Assembly: GCF_027706745.1 (NCBI RefSeq)
Contig: NZ_JAQFWP010000017.1
Location: 43,027-107,026 of the forward strand
Origin: Nocardiopsis suaedae
Lineage (GTDB): Bacteria > Actinomycetota > Actinomycetes > Streptosporangiales > Streptosporangiaceae
Direction: 5' to 3'
Length of the DNA: 64,000 bases
Shown piece after piece: positions 1 through 9,255 of the stretch; positions within the stretch are counted from its first letter, which is position 1; the number at the start of each line of letters is the position of its first letter. Under the pieces are notes generated by a model. The model saw only the letters and a list, made by a program, of their open reading frames with translations. It did not search any database and was not told the origin of the DNA. The position numbers were made by a program, and so were the translations under genes.

Positions 1-1548
1 GAGTCGATCAAGCGCAAGTCGAAGTCGGCCTCGGCGCCCTCGCTGCTCAACAGCGAGCCGGACCTCACGGTCAAGGTGGTCCGGGACGTCTTCAACGAGG
101 ACTTCTCCAGCCTGGTCGTCTCCGGCGGCGAGGCCTGGGACACGGTCCGCGAGTACGTGGACTACGTGGCCCCGCACCTGTCCGAGCGGCTCACCCGCTG
201 GGACGGCGAGCGGGACGTCTTCGAGGCCTACCGGATCGATGAGCAGATCACCAAGGCGCTGGAGCGCAAGGTGTGGCTGCCCAGCGGCGGCTCGCTGATC
301 GTCGACCGCACCGAGGCGATGACCGTCGTCGACGTGAACACCGGCAAGTTCACCGGCCAGGGCGGCAACCTGGAGGAGACGGTCACCAAGAACAACCTCG
401 AGGCGGCCGAGGAGATCGTGCGCCAGCTCCGGCTGCGCGACATCGGCGGCATCATCGTGATCGACTTCATCGACATGGTGCTGGAGAGCAACCGCGACCT
501 GGTGCTGCGGCGGCTGCTGGAGTGCCTGTCCCGGGACCGCACCAAGCACCAGGTGGCCGAGGTCACCTCGCTGGGCCTGGTCCAGATGACCCGCAAGCGG
601 GTCGGGCAGGGGCTGCTGGAGGCGTTCTCGCACTCCTGCGAGCACTGCAACGGGCGGGGCCTGGTGCTGTCCAGCGAGCCCGTCGAGGGCAAGGGCGGCG
701 GCTCCGGGGGCGGCCGGAAGAAGAAGGGCAAGAACGGCTCGGAGAAGGGCGCCGAGAAGGCGTCCGACAAGGGTGCCGACGCGGCTGACGAGAAGGCGGA
801 GAAGGCCGACCGGTCCGACGGGCAGGCGTCCGAGCAGGCCGCCGTCAAGGAGGACAAGCCCGCGGCGAAGGGCGCCGACAAGGCGCCTGAGAAGGCGTCG
901 GAGAAGGACGCGGCGCCGGAGCCCGAGGCCAAGGAGGCGCCCAAGAAGCGGTCGTCGAGGCGCAGGTCCGCCAAGCAGGCCGCCGCGCCCGAGGAGCCCG
1001 CGGCGGACGCGGCGGCAGCCGAGTCGGCCGCCGGGGCCGCGGAGGCGCCGGCCGAGCCGGTGTCCGAGGCGCCCGCCGAGGCCGCCCAGGACACCGCCGA
1101 GGGCGGGACGGCGGAGGAGGAGCAGGAGGCGCCCAAGAAGGCCAAGCGCGCCTCCACGCGGTCCACCGCCAAGACCACGGCGTCCAAGGCGAAGACCACC
1201 AAGAGCGCCTCCAAGACCGGCACCAAGGCGGCCGCGAAGAGCACCGCCGAGGCCGGGGCGAAGAAGACCACGTCCACGCGCCGGAGCAAGAAGGCGGCGG
1301 AGGAGGCGGCCGAGCCCGCCGACGAGACCGCCGCTCCGGCTGCGGACGCGGCCCAGCAGGCTTCCGCGGAGCCCTCGGGCGCCGCGGCGGCGGAGCAGGA
1401 GGCGGCCGCGTCCGACGGCGCCGCGGCCCCTGCGGACTCCGCCGACGCCGGGGAGGCCGACGGCGGGGCCGAGCGCCCGCGCCGCCGCCGCACCCGGCGC
1501 ACCAAGACCGGCGGCACCCCCTCGGAGTCGGCGGTCGTCGAGGCCTGA
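1..1548 (+). CDS. rne: Ribonuclease E/G, C-terminal part (5' end outside window)
   Basis: The frame is open from base 1, so the N-terminal S1 and RNase H-like parts lie upstream. The visible part carries the catalytic DNase I-like domain: DVNTGKF (about residue 111 of the fragment) and IIVIDFIDM hold the two metal-binding aspartates of the family. The Zn-link CEHC follows at residues 213-216. RNase E/G cleaves single-stranded RNA in mRNA turnover and rRNA/tRNA maturation. From about residue 230 to the end (around 285 residues) the protein is an Ala/Lys/Glu/Pro tail with histone-H1-like Lys-Ser-Thr blocks, probably disordered and RNA- or partner-binding (inference). A strong hairpin follows the stop codon. 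The order rne-rplU-rpmA is conserved in actinobacteria. Confidence 0.93.
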   Translation, partial: ESIKRKSKSASAPSLLNSEPDLTVKVVRDVFNEDFSSLVVSGGEAWDTVREYVDYVAPHLSERLTRWDGERDVFEAYRIDEQITKALERKVWLPSGGSLIVDRTEAMTVVDVNTGKFTGQGGNLEETVTKNNLEAAEEIVRQLRLRDIGGIIVIDFIDMVLESNRDLVLRRLLECLSRDRTKHQVAEVTSLGLVQMTRKRVGQGLLEAFSHSCEHCNGRGLVLSSEPVEGKGGGSGGGRKKKGKNGSEKGAEKASDKGADAADEKAEKADRSDGQASEQAAVKEDKPAAKGADKAPEKASEKDAAPEPEAKEAPKKRSSRRRSAKQAAAPEEPAADAAAAESAAGAAEAPAEPVSEAPAEAAQDTAEGGTAEEEQEAPKKAKRASTRSTAKTTASKAKTTKSASKTGTKAAAKSTAEAGAKKTTSTRRSKKAAEEAAEPADETAAPAADAAQQASAEPSGAAAAEQEAAASDGAAAPADSADAGEADGGAERPRRRRTRRTKTGGTPSESAVVEA

Positions 1549-1555
1549 CGGGCAC

Positions 1556-1587
1556 GGGCCGGACCGCGGTGCGCTGCGGTCCGGCCC
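1556..1587 (+). terminator. Intrinsic-type terminator after rne
   Basis: A perfect 12-bp inverted repeat, GGGCCGGACCGC with its complement, has an 8-nt loop and starts 8 nt after the rne stop. There is no T-tract, as is common in high-GC actinobacteria. Confidence 0.6.
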
Positions 1588-1749
1588 CGACCCGGGCGTG
1601 CCGGGTCCTGACCGGGCGGTGGTAACCTAAAGGTCGGTGCGTCGGCGCGCCCCTATCGTTCGCGCGCCCGAGACCCGACTTCGATTCCCACGCCCCCTAG
1701 CGGGAGCCCGGTGGGTATGGGGCTGCGGTCAACAGCAGCGCATTTCACT

Positions 1750-1765
1750 CCCCGCCTCGGCGGGG
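1750..1765 (+). promoter_or_regulatory. Leader hairpin upstream of rplU
   Basis: A 16-nt GC hairpin (CCCCGCC / GGCGGGG) lies 30 nt before the rplU start, just ahead of the ribosome binding site. It could be a ribosomal-protein leader structure or a processing site. No known L21-leader class is recognised. Confidence 0.3.
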
Positions 1766-1795
1766 ATTGTCCACGAGCAGGAAGAGAGTTCCCCG

Positions 1796-2104
1796 GTGTA
1801 CGCGATCGTGCGAGCGGGCGGCCGACAGGAGAAGGTGTCTGTCGATGACGTCTTGAACATCGACAGGGTCTCCGAGGAGGCCGGTTCGACGGTGTCCTGG
1901 GAGCCGCTGCTGATCGTCGACGACGGCAAGGTCGTCAGCGACTCCAGCGAGCTGAGCGGCTACAAGGTCACCGCCGAGGTCCTCGGCGAGGCCAAGGGCC
2001 CGAAGATCAACATGATCAAATACAAGAACAAGACCGGTTACAAGAAGCGCCTGGGTCACCGCCAGAAGTACACCCGGGTCCGCGTCACCGGCATCGCCAA
2101 GTAG
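1796..2104 (+). CDS. rplU: 50S ribosomal protein L21
   Basis: 102 residues starting (GTG) with [14 protein letters not shown], the family hallmark. The C-terminal part has [12 protein letters not shown] and ends VTGIAK, as in bacterial L21. L21 binds 23S rRNA in the large subunit. The GTG at 1796 is chosen over longer in-frame starts because it matches the family N-terminus and is preceded by AGGAAGAG at 1779 with suitable spacing. The gene lies 14 nt before rpmA and is co-transcribed with it. Confidence 0.96.
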   Translation: MYAIVRAGGRQEKVSVDDVLNIDRVSEEAGSTVSWEPLLIVDDGKVVSDSSELSGYKVTAEVLGEAKGPKINMIKYKNKTGYKKRLGHRQKYTRVRVTGIAK

Positions 2105-2118
2105 AGGAGGGCTCCCCG

Positions 2119-2379
2119 ATGGCACACAAGAAGGGCGCATCGTCCAGCCGTAACGGGCGCGACTCCAACGCTAAGCGGCTCGGTGTCAAGCGCTTCGGCG
2201 GCCAGTCCGTCAAGGCCGGCGAGATCCTGATCCGTCAGCGCGGGACGAAGTTCCACCCCGGCGACAACGTCGGCCGCGGTGGCGACGACACCCTGTTCGC
2301 GCTGGTCGAGGGCAAGGTCGAGTTCGGCAACCGGCGCGGCCGCAAGGCCGTCAACATCGTCCCGGCCGGCGCCGAGTAA
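2119..2379 (+). CDS. rpmA: 50S ribosomal protein L27
   Basis: 86 residues beginning [16 protein letters not shown], the conserved L27 N-terminus that reaches the peptidyl transferase centre, followed by [20 protein letters not shown] and [10 protein letters not shown]. Full family length. An AGGAGG ribosome binding site sits at about 2104-2109, overlapping the end of rplU. There is no N-terminal extension of the Firmicutes type that is cleaved by Prp. Confidence 0.97.
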   Translation: MAHKKGASSSRNGRDSNAKRLGVKRFGGQSVKAGEILIRQRGTKFHPGDNVGRGGDDTLFALVEGKVEFGNRRGRKAVNIVPAGAE

Positions 2380-2413
2380 TCAGGCGCGCCGCGAGACGGA
2401 GCATTCCGCGTAG

Positions 2414-2452
2414 AGGCGGGTCGGGAGGGGGAACCCTTCCGGCCCGCCTTTC
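2414..2452 (+). terminator. Rho-independent terminator after rpmA
   Basis: A 16-bp stem (2414-2429 with 2434-2449, two G-T wobbles) and a GGAA-type tetraloop are followed by TTT. It separates the ribosomal-protein operon from the CRISPR array. Confidence 0.75.
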
Positions 2453-2522
2453 GTGGATGATGGGGACGTGCGAAGTGGCATGAGAGGGCAGCGTCGCGAG
2501 GGAACGCCCCAGGTCAACGAGA

Positions 2523-3101
2523 GTGCTCTCCGCACGCGCGGGGATGGACCCTCCTTGGCGGGCAGCGCCCGCAGCACCACATCGTGCTCTCCGCACGCGC
2601 GGGGATGGACCCGCTCCGCGACGAACACACCCCGGCCAGGGCGTGTGCGCCCCGCACGCGCGGGGATGGACCCTCCAGGGCCAGCTCCGGGCCCATTTTC
2701 ACCACGTGCGCCCCGCACGCGCGGGGATGGACCCAGGGTGAGCATGATCGGCCAAAAGGAGCACGAGTGCGCCCCGCACGCGCGGGGATGGACCCTCCTG
2801 GCCGTCCTCCCACGCCGCCTCGCGGCGGTGCGCCCCGCACGCGCGGGGATGGACCGTCCACGTGCTTGGACAGCACCAGGGTGTCGACGTGGTTCCCCGC
2901 ACGCGCGGGGATGGACCCCGCGCCGCGATCGCGCGAATGCTGATCCCCTCGTGCTCCCCGCACGCGCGGGGATGGACCCCAGTAGGCCCAGCCGATCACG
3001 TCGTTCGCGATGTGCGCCCCGCATGCGCGGGGATGGACCCAGAGCCTCGCGCAGCCCCGTGGGAAGCCGGTAGTGCTCCCCGCACATGCGGGGATGCGCC
3101 G
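2523..3101 (+). CRISPR. Type I-E-like CRISPR array, 10 repeats and 9 spacers
   Basis: Repeats of 28-29 nt with consensus GTGCKCCCCGCACGCG then CGGGGATGGACC start at 2523, 2584, 2645, 2706, 2767, 2828, 2890, 2951, 3012 and 3073. Spacers are 32 nt (one is 33). The 61-nt period, the CCCCGC/GCGGGG hairpin and the GATGGACC end match I-E repeats of actinobacteria. Repeat 10 is degenerate (ACATGCGG, GATGCGCC), so the trailer end is on the right and a leader should lie at 2453-2522. That stretch is not AT-rich. No cas gene is in the window. Repeats fall into variant classes: CTCTCC in 1-2, CGCCCC in 3-6 and 9, TTCCCC in 7, CTCCCC in 8 and 10. Confidence 0.95.
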
Positions 3102-3200
3102 GGCCCGTCCGGCGGGTGCCGCGTGCCGTCCCCCCGTGCCCCCACGGTGTGATCGGTCTCCCTCCCGCATATGCCTTCGCCGTCGTTTGGTCCGACCGTC

Positions 3201-3206
3201 TAGAGT
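3201..3206 (+). promoter_or_regulatory. Candidate -10 box of obgE
   Basis: TAGAGT matches the actinobacterial -10 consensus and lies 117 nt before the obgE start, beyond the CRISPR array. A convincing -35 is not visible. The terminator after rpmA and the intervening array imply that obgE needs its own promoter here. Confidence 0.3.
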
Positions 3207-3322
3207 GTTGACTGGTGGATCTTTCCTCCCCGCCCGGACCGGACCGGCGGGTCGAGGGTTTTCACACGGCAGAATCCGCGCGCCGGAAAGCGCGCAGGCG
3301 CGACACGGGGAGAACCAGGCAC

Positions 3323-4693
3323 ATGCCCGATTTCGTCGACGAAGCGGCCTTGCACGTCAAGGCCGGTGACGGCGGGCACGGCTGTGCCTCCATCCACCGG
3401 GAGAAGTTCAAGCCCCTCGGCGGCCCCGACGGCGGCAACGGCGGGCGCGGCGGCGACATCGTCCTAGAGGTCGACCCGCAGATCTCCACCCTCCTCGAAT
3501 ACCAGCGCCGCCCCCACCGCCGGGCCGGGAACGGCACCCCCGGCAAGGGCGGCAACCGCAACGGCGCCAACGGCGACGCCCTCGTGCTCCCCGTCCCCGA
3601 CGGCACCGTCGTCACCGGTGAGGACGGCGAGGTGATCGCCGACCTCGTCGGCGCCGGGACCCGGCTCGTGCTCGCCGACGGCGGCGCGGGCGGCCTGGGC
3701 AACGCCGCCCTGGCCTCGCCCAAGCGCAAGGCCCCCGGCTTCGCCCTCAAGGGCGAGGAGGGCCTCTCCGCCGACGTCCGCCTGGAGATCAAGACCATCG
3801 CCGACGTCGGCCTGGTCGGCTTCCCCAGCGCCGGGAAGTCCTCCCTCATCGCGGCCCTGTCGGCGGCAAAGCCCAAGATCGCCGACTACCCGTTCACCAC
3901 GCTGATCCCCAACCTCGGCGTCGTCGACTCGGGTGAGGTGCAGTACGTCGTCGCCGACGTGCCCGGCCTCATCCCCGAGGCCAGCCAGGGGCGCGGCCTG
4001 GGCATGAACTTCCTGCGGCACATCGAGCGGTGCTCCACCCTCGTGCACGTCCTGGACTGCATGACCGCCACCTACGACCCCGACCGCGACCCGGTCCGCG
4101 ACCTCGACGCCCTGGAGGCCGAGCTGGCCGCATACGGCGAGCTGATGGAGGTCGACCTGTCCGACCGGCCCCGCCTGGTCGTCCTGAACAAGATCGACGT
4201 GCCCGACGCCCGCGAGCTGGCCGAGATCGTGCGCCCCATGCTGGAGGAGCGCGGCCTGAAGGTGCTGGAGGTCTCCGCCGCCAGCCGTGAGGGCCTGCGC
4301 GAGCTGGCCTTCGCCATGGGCGGCGAGGTCGCCCGTGCCCGCGCCGCCCGGCCCGAGCCCGAGCCCACCCGGGTGGTCCTGCGCCCCCGCGAGATCGGCG
4401 GGGCCTCGTTCGAGGTCGTGCCCCTGGGCGACAACACCTTCCGGATCCGCGGCACCAAGCCCGAGCGCTGGGTCCGCCAGACCGACTTCTCCAACGAGGA
4501 GGCCGTCGGCTACCTCGGCGAGCGCCTCGACCGGCTCGGCATCGAGGACGCCCTCGCCAAGGCGGGCGCCGCCGCCGGGGCCGAGGTCTACATCGGCACC
4601 GAGGAGGACTCCGTGGTCTTCGACTGGGCACCGGGCGTCGACACCGACCAGGCCCCGATCGGCCCGCGCGGCAGCGACTCCCGGCTGGGCTGA
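3323..4693 (+). CDS. obgE: Obg family ribosome-associated GTPase
   Basis: 456 residues. The glycine-rich Obg fold covers about 1-158 (DGGNGGRGG near 36-44). The G domain has G1 GFPSAGKSS (166-174), DVPG (212-215) and NKID (289-292). The C-terminal OCT domain follows from about residue 345. Obg is a GTPase of 50S assembly and stress/growth control. The ATG at 3323 gives the standard [18 protein letters not shown] start; the frame stays open upstream but that stretch is not Obg-like. It is separated from rpmA by the CRISPR array, unlike the usual tight rplU-rpmA-obg order. Confidence 0.96.
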   Translation: MPDFVDEAALHVKAGDGGHGCASIHREKFKPLGGPDGGNGGRGGDIVLEVDPQISTLLEYQRRPHRRAGNGTPGKGGNRNGANGDALVLPVPDGTVVTGEDGEVIADLVGAGTRLVLADGGAGGLGNAALASPKRKAPGFALKGEEGLSADVRLEIKTIADVGLVGFPSAGKSSLIAALSAAKPKIADYPFTTLIPNLGVVDSGEVQYVVADVPGLIPEASQGRGLGMNFLRHIERCSTLVHVLDCMTATYDPDRDPVRDLDALEAELAAYGELMEVDLSDRPRLVVLNKIDVPDARELAEIVRPMLEERGLKVLEVSAASREGLRELAFAMGGEVARARAARPEPEPTRVVLRPREIGGASFEVVPLGDNTFRIRGTKPERWVRQTDFSNEEAVGYLGERLDRLGIEDALAKAGAAAGAEVYIGTEEDSVVFDWAPGVDTDQAPIGPRGSDSRLG

Positions 4694-4761
4694 CGCCGCG
4701 CGGGCGGGGTGGCAGGCGCCCGGCCGCTTCGACGATCGACACAGATGGGAAGTCGTCCGCC

Positions 4762-6111
4762 GTGCACCAGGAAGGCACAGCAGGGCAGGGTAAGGACAGC
4801 GCCTCCGGGACCGCCGGGGGCGGGGCCGCGGGAGGCGCCCGGGGGGAGTTGCGCGCGGCGCGGCGCGTGGTGGTCAAGGTCGGCTCCTCGTCGCTGACCA
4901 CCCCCGACGGGCACATCGACACCGACCGCATCGCCGAACTCACCGACGTGCTGGCGCGCCGCCGCGCCGCCGGGACCGAGCTGGTGCTCGTCTCCTCCGG
5001 GGCGGTCGCCGCGGGCATGGGGCCGCTCGGGCTGGCCGCCCGCCCCCGCGACCTGGCCACCCAGCAGGCCGCGGCCAGCGTCGGCCAAGGGCTGCTGGTG
5101 GCCCACTACACGGGCGCGTTCGCGCGCCACGGGCTGACCGCCGCGCAAGTGCTCCTCACCGTGGAGGACCTGATGCGGCGGGTGCAGTACCGCAACGCCC
5201 AGCGCACCTTGCGGCGGCTGCTCGACATGGGCGGCGTGCCCATCGTCAACGAGAACGACACCGTCGCCACGCACGAGATCCGGTTCGGCGACAACGACCG
5301 CCTGGCCGCCCTGGTCGCGCACCTGCTGCGGGCCGAGGCGCTGCTGCTGCTCTCCGACGTGGACGCGCTCTACGACGGGAACCCCGCAAAGCCGGGGACC
5401 CGCCGCATCCCGCGGGTGACCGGCGCGGGCGACCTGGACGGGGTGGACGTCGGCGGCACCGGCGGGCGCGGGGTCGGCACCGGCGGGATGGTGACCAAGC
5501 TGGAGTCGGCGCGGATCGCCACCGAGGCGGGTGTCCCCACGGTGCTCACCTCGGCGGCGAACGCGGGGGAGGCGCTGGCGGGCGCGTCGGTGGGCACCCT
5601 GTTCACCGCGTCGTCCAAGCGGCGGCCGACGGCCCGGCAGCTCTGGCTCGCGCACGCGACGGCGGGCCGCGGGACCGTGGTCCTGGACCCCGGGGCGGTG
5701 CGGGCGGTGGCGGCCGAGCACGCCTCACTGCTGCCCGCCGGTGTGGTGAAGGTCGAGGGCGACTTCAGCGCCGGCGACCCGGTCGACCTGTGCGACGAGG
5801 ACGGGCGGCCGGTGGCCCGCGGGCTGGTGAACTACGACGCCGCGGAGATCCCGATGCTGATGGGGCGCTCCACCCGGTGGCTGGCCCGCGAGATGGGCCC
5901 CGAGTACGAGCGGGAGATCGTGCACCGCGACGACATGGTGCTGCTCGACCGCGCCCGGTCGGTCGGCGGGACGCGCACGCCGAAGACCGGACGCAGCGGC
6001 GCCCCGGACGCCCCGGACGCCCCGGACGTTCCGAAGGCGTCGGGCGCGCCGGGGGCACCGGACGGCCCGTCCCCGAAGGCGACGGCCCCGGCGGGCGGCT
6101 CCCCGGCGTAG
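4762..6111 (+). CDS. proB: Glutamate 5-kinase
   Basis: First step of proline synthesis: ATP-dependent phosphorylation of glutamate. The amino-acid-kinase domain starts at [10 protein letters not shown], with [18 protein letters not shown] and [12 protein letters not shown] as family motifs. The C-terminal PUA domain spans roughly residues 285-375. The GTG at 4762 adds about 35 Gly/Ala-rich residues before the kinase; the TTG at 4849 is an alternative start. The last 60 or so residues are an unusual Ala/Pro/Gly tail containing a tandem APD-type repeat (about 6001-6028), beyond normal ProB length. It lies 68 nt after obgE, in the conserved obg-proB order. Confidence 0.93.
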   Translation: MHQEGTAGQGKDSASGTAGGGAAGGARGELRAARRVVVKVGSSSLTTPDGHIDTDRIAELTDVLARRRAAGTELVLVSSGAVAAGMGPLGLAARPRDLATQQAAASVGQGLLVAHYTGAFARHGLTAAQVLLTVEDLMRRVQYRNAQRTLRRLLDMGGVPIVNENDTVATHEIRFGDNDRLAALVAHLLRAEALLLLSDVDALYDGNPAKPGTRRIPRVTGAGDLDGVDVGGTGGRGVGTGGMVTKLESARIATEAGVPTVLTSAANAGEALAGASVGTLFTASSKRRPTARQLWLAHATAGRGTVVLDPGAVRAVAAEHASLLPAGVVKVEGDFSAGDPVDLCDEDGRPVARGLVNYDAAEIPMLMGRSTRWLAREMGPEYEREIVHRDDMVLLDRARSVGGTRTPKTGRSGAPDAPDAPDVPKASGAPGAPDGPSPKATAPAGGSPA

Positions 6112-6739
6112 CCGGTCCCCGAACGGTGCCCCGAACGGTGCTCGGACGCGGGCGGTGACCCCGCCAGGCGTTCGGTCGGCCCCCGACCGCACCGGCCGAG
6201 CCGTCGCGGACCCGACGGCGGGCCCGACCGGGCGGGGTGCTTATTCGGGCGGCCCCGCAGCCGATGGCACCCTCGCGAGTCCGATCAGCGAGCCGTGGCC
6301 TCCGTTGCTCGATGGTGTCCGCCGGAGAGGTGGAACTTTCAGCGGCCGTGGTCACCGTCCGCCTACGACCTTCAGCCGTCCGCCGACAGGCGCCCCGTCG
6401 GTGCGCCCCCCTCCGCCGCGGATCCCCGATGATCTCGGGAGAAACGACGCTAAAACCGCGCTTGTAGCGTCGTTTCTCCCGAGATCAACAACTGAAGAGG
6501 GCCGGAGCGGCCGCTCAGGGCTCGTCGGACGGAGAACCTCCCGACCGACCACGAGAACCCCTGACCGCCACGAGAAGTACCGGGCCACGGCTGGCCGGGA
6601 CCGCGCGATCCGCGGTTCCGGCCACCGGCCCCACCCGGTCGGCGCTCGCCCCACCCCGGCGGGGGCGGCCGGAATAAGCTGGGCGCAGGCCCGACACCCG
6701 ATCCACGACCACGACATTCCCGAGCGAATGGAACCCCTG
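6112..6739. other. proB-proA intergenic region
   Basis: 628 bases without a supportable gene. The region holds the palindromic element at 6431-6486. The frame of proA is open back to 6155, but nothing before 6728 resembles ProA. The gap breaks the usual close proB-proA linkage. Confidence 0.6.
6431..6486. repeat. Palindromic intergenic element, copy 1
   Basis: A perfect 21-bp inverted repeat (6431-6451 with 6466-6486), starting GATCTCGGGAGAAACGACG, encloses a 14-nt loop AAAACCGCGCTTGT. Diverged copies lie at 45443-45506 and 55540-55603. All lie just after genes; both the arms and the loop are conserved. There is no T-tract, so a simple terminator is not certain; it could be a MITE/REP-like element. 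Confidence 0.8.
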
Positions 6740-7996
6740 ATGAGCAACACCGAGCGCGAGGTGCACGACGCCGCCCGCAGGGCCAAGGACGCCGCGGCCG
6801 ACCTCGCACCGATGAGCCGGGCGGACAAGGACGAGGCCCTCGCCGCGGTCGCGGACGCGCTGGTCGCCGAGGCCGCCTCCATCGTCGCCGCCAACGCCGA
6901 GGACCTCGACCGGGCGCGCGCCGCCGGGGAGACCGAGGCCTACCTGGACCGCCTCGCCCTCACGGAGGAGCGCGTCTCCGGCGTCGCCGACGCGGTCCGG
7001 GCCGTCGCCGAGCTTCCCGACCCCGTCGGGGAGGTCGTCTTCGGCTCCACCCTCCCCAACGGCCTGGAGCTGCGCCAGGTCCGGGTGCCCCTGGGCGTCG
7101 TCGGCATCATCTACGAGGGCCGCCCCAACGTCACCGCCGACGCGGCGGCGCTGTGCCTCAAGAGCGGCAACGCCGCCCTCCTGCGGGGCTCCTCCTCGGC
7201 CTACTCCTCCAACACCCGCATCGTGGAGGTGATCCGGGGGGCCCTGGAGAAGACCGGCGTCCCCGCCGACGCGGTGCAACTGGTGCCCGGTTCGGGGCGC
7301 GACTCGGCGCAGGCGCTCATGAGCGCCCGGGGGCTGGTCGACGTGCTCATCCCGCGCGGCGGGGCCAACCTCATCCAGGCCGTGGTGCGCGACTCCACGG
7401 TGCCCGTCATCGAGACCGGCGCCGGGAACTGCCACGTCTACATCGACGAGCACGCCGACCTGGACAAGGCGGTGGCCATCGCGGTCAACGCCAAGGCGCA
7501 GCGGGTGTCGGTGTGCAACGCGGCCGAGACGCTGCTGGTGCACGAGCGGATCGCCGACCGCTTCCTGCCGCGGTTCCTGCGGGAGATCGGCGACCTGGGC
7601 GTCACCGTGCACGGCGACGACCGGGTGCGCGCCCTGGACGACCGCGCCGTGGCCGCCACCGAGGAGGACTGGAGCACCGAGTACCTGTCGATGGACCTGG
7701 CCGTGAAGGTGGTCGAGACCCTGGACGAGGCGATGGCGCACATCCGCGCCTACTCGACGGGGCACACCGAGGCCATCGTCACCGACTCGCAGGCGGCGGC
7801 GCGCCGCTTCACCTCGCGGGTCGACTCGGCGGCGGTCATGGTGAACGCCTCGACGCGGTTCACCGACGGCGGGGAGTTCGGCTTCGGTGCGGAGATCGGC
7901 ATCTCCACCCAGAAGCTGCACGCCCGCGGCCCGATGGGGCTGCGGGAGATGACCTCCACCAAGTACATCGTCACCGGTGACGGCCAGGTGCGCTGA
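6740..7996 (+). CDS. proA: Gamma-glutamyl phosphate reductase
   Basis: 418 residues, the usual ProA length. NADPH-dependent reduction of gamma-glutamyl phosphate to glutamate semialdehyde, the second proline step. Recognised by [33 protein letters not shown], the catalytic-cysteine segment [14 protein letters not shown], and the C-terminal [18 protein letters not shown]. The ATG at 6740 (MSNTEREVH) is preferred; the in-frame ATG at 6728 adds four residues. An 18-bp perfect terminator hairpin follows. Confidence 0.95.
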   Translation: MSNTEREVHDAARRAKDAAADLAPMSRADKDEALAAVADALVAEAASIVAANAEDLDRARAAGETEAYLDRLALTEERVSGVADAVRAVAELPDPVGEVVFGSTLPNGLELRQVRVPLGVVGIIYEGRPNVTADAAALCLKSGNAALLRGSSSAYSSNTRIVEVIRGALEKTGVPADAVQLVPGSGRDSAQALMSARGLVDVLIPRGGANLIQAVVRDSTVPVIETGAGNCHVYIDEHADLDKAVAIAVNAKAQRVSVCNAAETLLVHERIADRFLPRFLREIGDLGVTVHGDDRVRALDDRAVAATEEDWSTEYLSMDLAVKVVETLDEAMAHIRAYSTGHTEAIVTDSQAAARRFTSRVDSAAVMVNASTRFTDGGEFGFGAEIGISTQKLHARGPMGLREMTSTKYIVTGDGQVR

Positions 7997-8356
7997 TACC
8001 GGGAGGGGGCTGCCCCACGGCCCGGAAGATCCGCGGGGCCCACCGCGCCGAGAGCGCGGTGGGCCCCGCGGCCGTGGTTGCCCCGACCGCCTTGGTCGCC
8101 CGTGACCGCCCTCGGCCGCGCCCGTCCGGCCCCGGGCGCCCCCGGCCGCGCTCGAAGCGGCGCGGATGTCCGTTCCGGCGGCCGGTCCGGCGCCCCGCAC
8201 GTGCGGGTTCGCAGGTGAGCGCTCTATGCGGTGGACCGGTCACGGGGAGCCGACCGGCGAGGCGGGCCGCCCGGGTCCGAACGGCGCTCACACGGGCCCC
8301 GTGAGGCACTACGATGCCGGAACAGTAGGAGTTTTCGCGTTTCCGGGAGCCCCCCA
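7997..8356. other. proA downstream region
   Basis: 360 bases with the proA terminator at 8031-8071 and then about 285 bases of GC-rich sequence in which no gene is supported. The short frames starting at 8059 and 8166 lack ribosome binding sites and recognisable content. The methyltransferase promoter should lie at the right end. Confidence 0.5.
8031..8071 (+). terminator. Strong terminator after proA
   Basis: A perfect 18-bp stem (8031-8048 with 8054-8071) with a CGAGA loop. Its GCGGGGCCCACCG core recurs in the hairpin at 58542-58573 upstream of leuS. Confidence 0.75.
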
Positions 8357-9172
8357 ATGACCACCGATCAGCACCCGCCGTCCGGATCGACGTTCGACAG
8401 CGGGGTGCCCACGGCCGCCCGCGTCTACGACGTCATGCTCGACGGCAAGGACAACTACGCCATCGACCGGCAGGTGGCCCAAGCGAGCCTGGAGGTCATG
8501 CCCGAGCTCAAGGAGATCGCCCGGCACAACCGGGAGATCCTGCACCGGGTGGTCCGCCACGTCGCCGCCGACCAGGGCATCGACCAGTTCCTCGACCTGG
8601 GGTCGGGGCTGCCCACCGCGCGCAACACCCACGAGGTGGCCCAGCAGGCGAACCCCGCGGCGCGCGTGGTCTACGTCGACATCGACCCGCTGGTGTCCGC
8701 GCACGGCCACGCCATCCTGGCGGAGAACGCCTACACCCACGTCGTGACCGGCGACATCCGCGACCCGCGCTCCGTGATCGACCACCCCGAGGTGCGCGAG
8801 CTCATCGACTTCGACCGGCCGGTGTGCGTGATGCTGTGCGGCATCCTGCACCACCTCCTCGACGAGGAGGACCCCAACGGCATCGTCGCCGCGTTCCGGG
8901 ACACGGTCGTCTCCGGGTCCTACTTCTTCATCACCAACTTCACCCGCCTGGGCGACGCACCCGAGAGCGTGGAGCTGGAGCGGGTCCTGCTGAGCCAGCT
9001 CGGCACCGGCCGGGTGCGCACCGTCGAGGAGCTGATGGCCTACTTCGACGGGATGGAGCTGCTGGCCCCCGGGATGGTCCCGCTGCCGCTGTGGCGGCCG
9101 GACGGCATCGTCCCGGACAGCACCTCCATCGCGGCGCGCTTCATGACCGGGGGAGTGGCGCGCAAGGACTGA
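8357..9172 (+). CDS. SAM-dependent methyltransferase, DUF574/Methyltransf_19-like
   Basis: 271 residues. It starts with the family signature TAARVYDVMLDGKDNYAIDR, followed by HNREIL and a class I SAM-binding motif DLGSGLPT near residue 78, then YVDIDPLV and GDIRDP. This family is greatly expanded in filamentous actinobacteria and its substrate is generally unknown. The ATG at 8357 follows a GGGAG-type site and starts directly before the conserved region. It converges on the M48 peptidase gene and stands alone. Confidence 0.85.
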   Translation: MTTDQHPPSGSTFDSGVPTAARVYDVMLDGKDNYAIDRQVAQASLEVMPELKEIARHNREILHRVVRHVAADQGIDQFLDLGSGLPTARNTHEVAQQANPAARVVYVDIDPLVSAHGHAILAENAYTHVVTGDIRDPRSVIDHPEVRELIDFDRPVCVMLCGILHHLLDEEDPNGIVAAFRDTVVSGSYFFITNFTRLGDAPESVELERVLLSQLGTGRVRTVEELMAYFDGMELLAPGMVPLPLWRPDGIVPDSTSIAARFMTGGVARKD

Positions 9173-9211
9173 AGGCGCGGCCGGACGCGGCCCGGGGGGC
9201 CCAACGGGCCC

Positions 9212-9249
9212 GCGCCCCCTGCCGTCCGCCGCACCGACGGCGGGGGCGC
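9212..9249. terminator. Bidirectional terminator between convergent genes
   Basis: GCGCCCCCTGCCGTC pairs with GACGGCGGGGGCGC (one bulge) around a 9-nt loop, between the methyltransferase and M48 peptidase stops. Confidence 0.6.
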
Positions 9250-9255
9250 GGCCCG

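Noticed and set aside
228..1630. Long frames overlapping the rne tail on both strands
   Set aside because: Shadow frames caused by high GC; Arg/Pro- or Ser/Ala-rich translations without motifs, while the rne frame is family-like.
2380..3170. Several overlapping frames on both strands with repeated RARGDGP/ARAGMDP peptides
   Set aside because: These are translations through the CRISPR repeats; the period is 61 nt and no ribosome binding site or family exists.
2380..3322. cas genes or a cas relic next to the array
   Set aside because: No frame outside the repeats resembles Cas1, Cas2, Cas3 or Cascade proteins, and flanks are the L27 and Obg genes.
6431..6486. Calling the palindromic element a plain Rho-independent terminator
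   Set aside because: No T-tract follows, the loop is conserved between copies, and inner arms decay on one side only; kept as a repeat of uncertain role.
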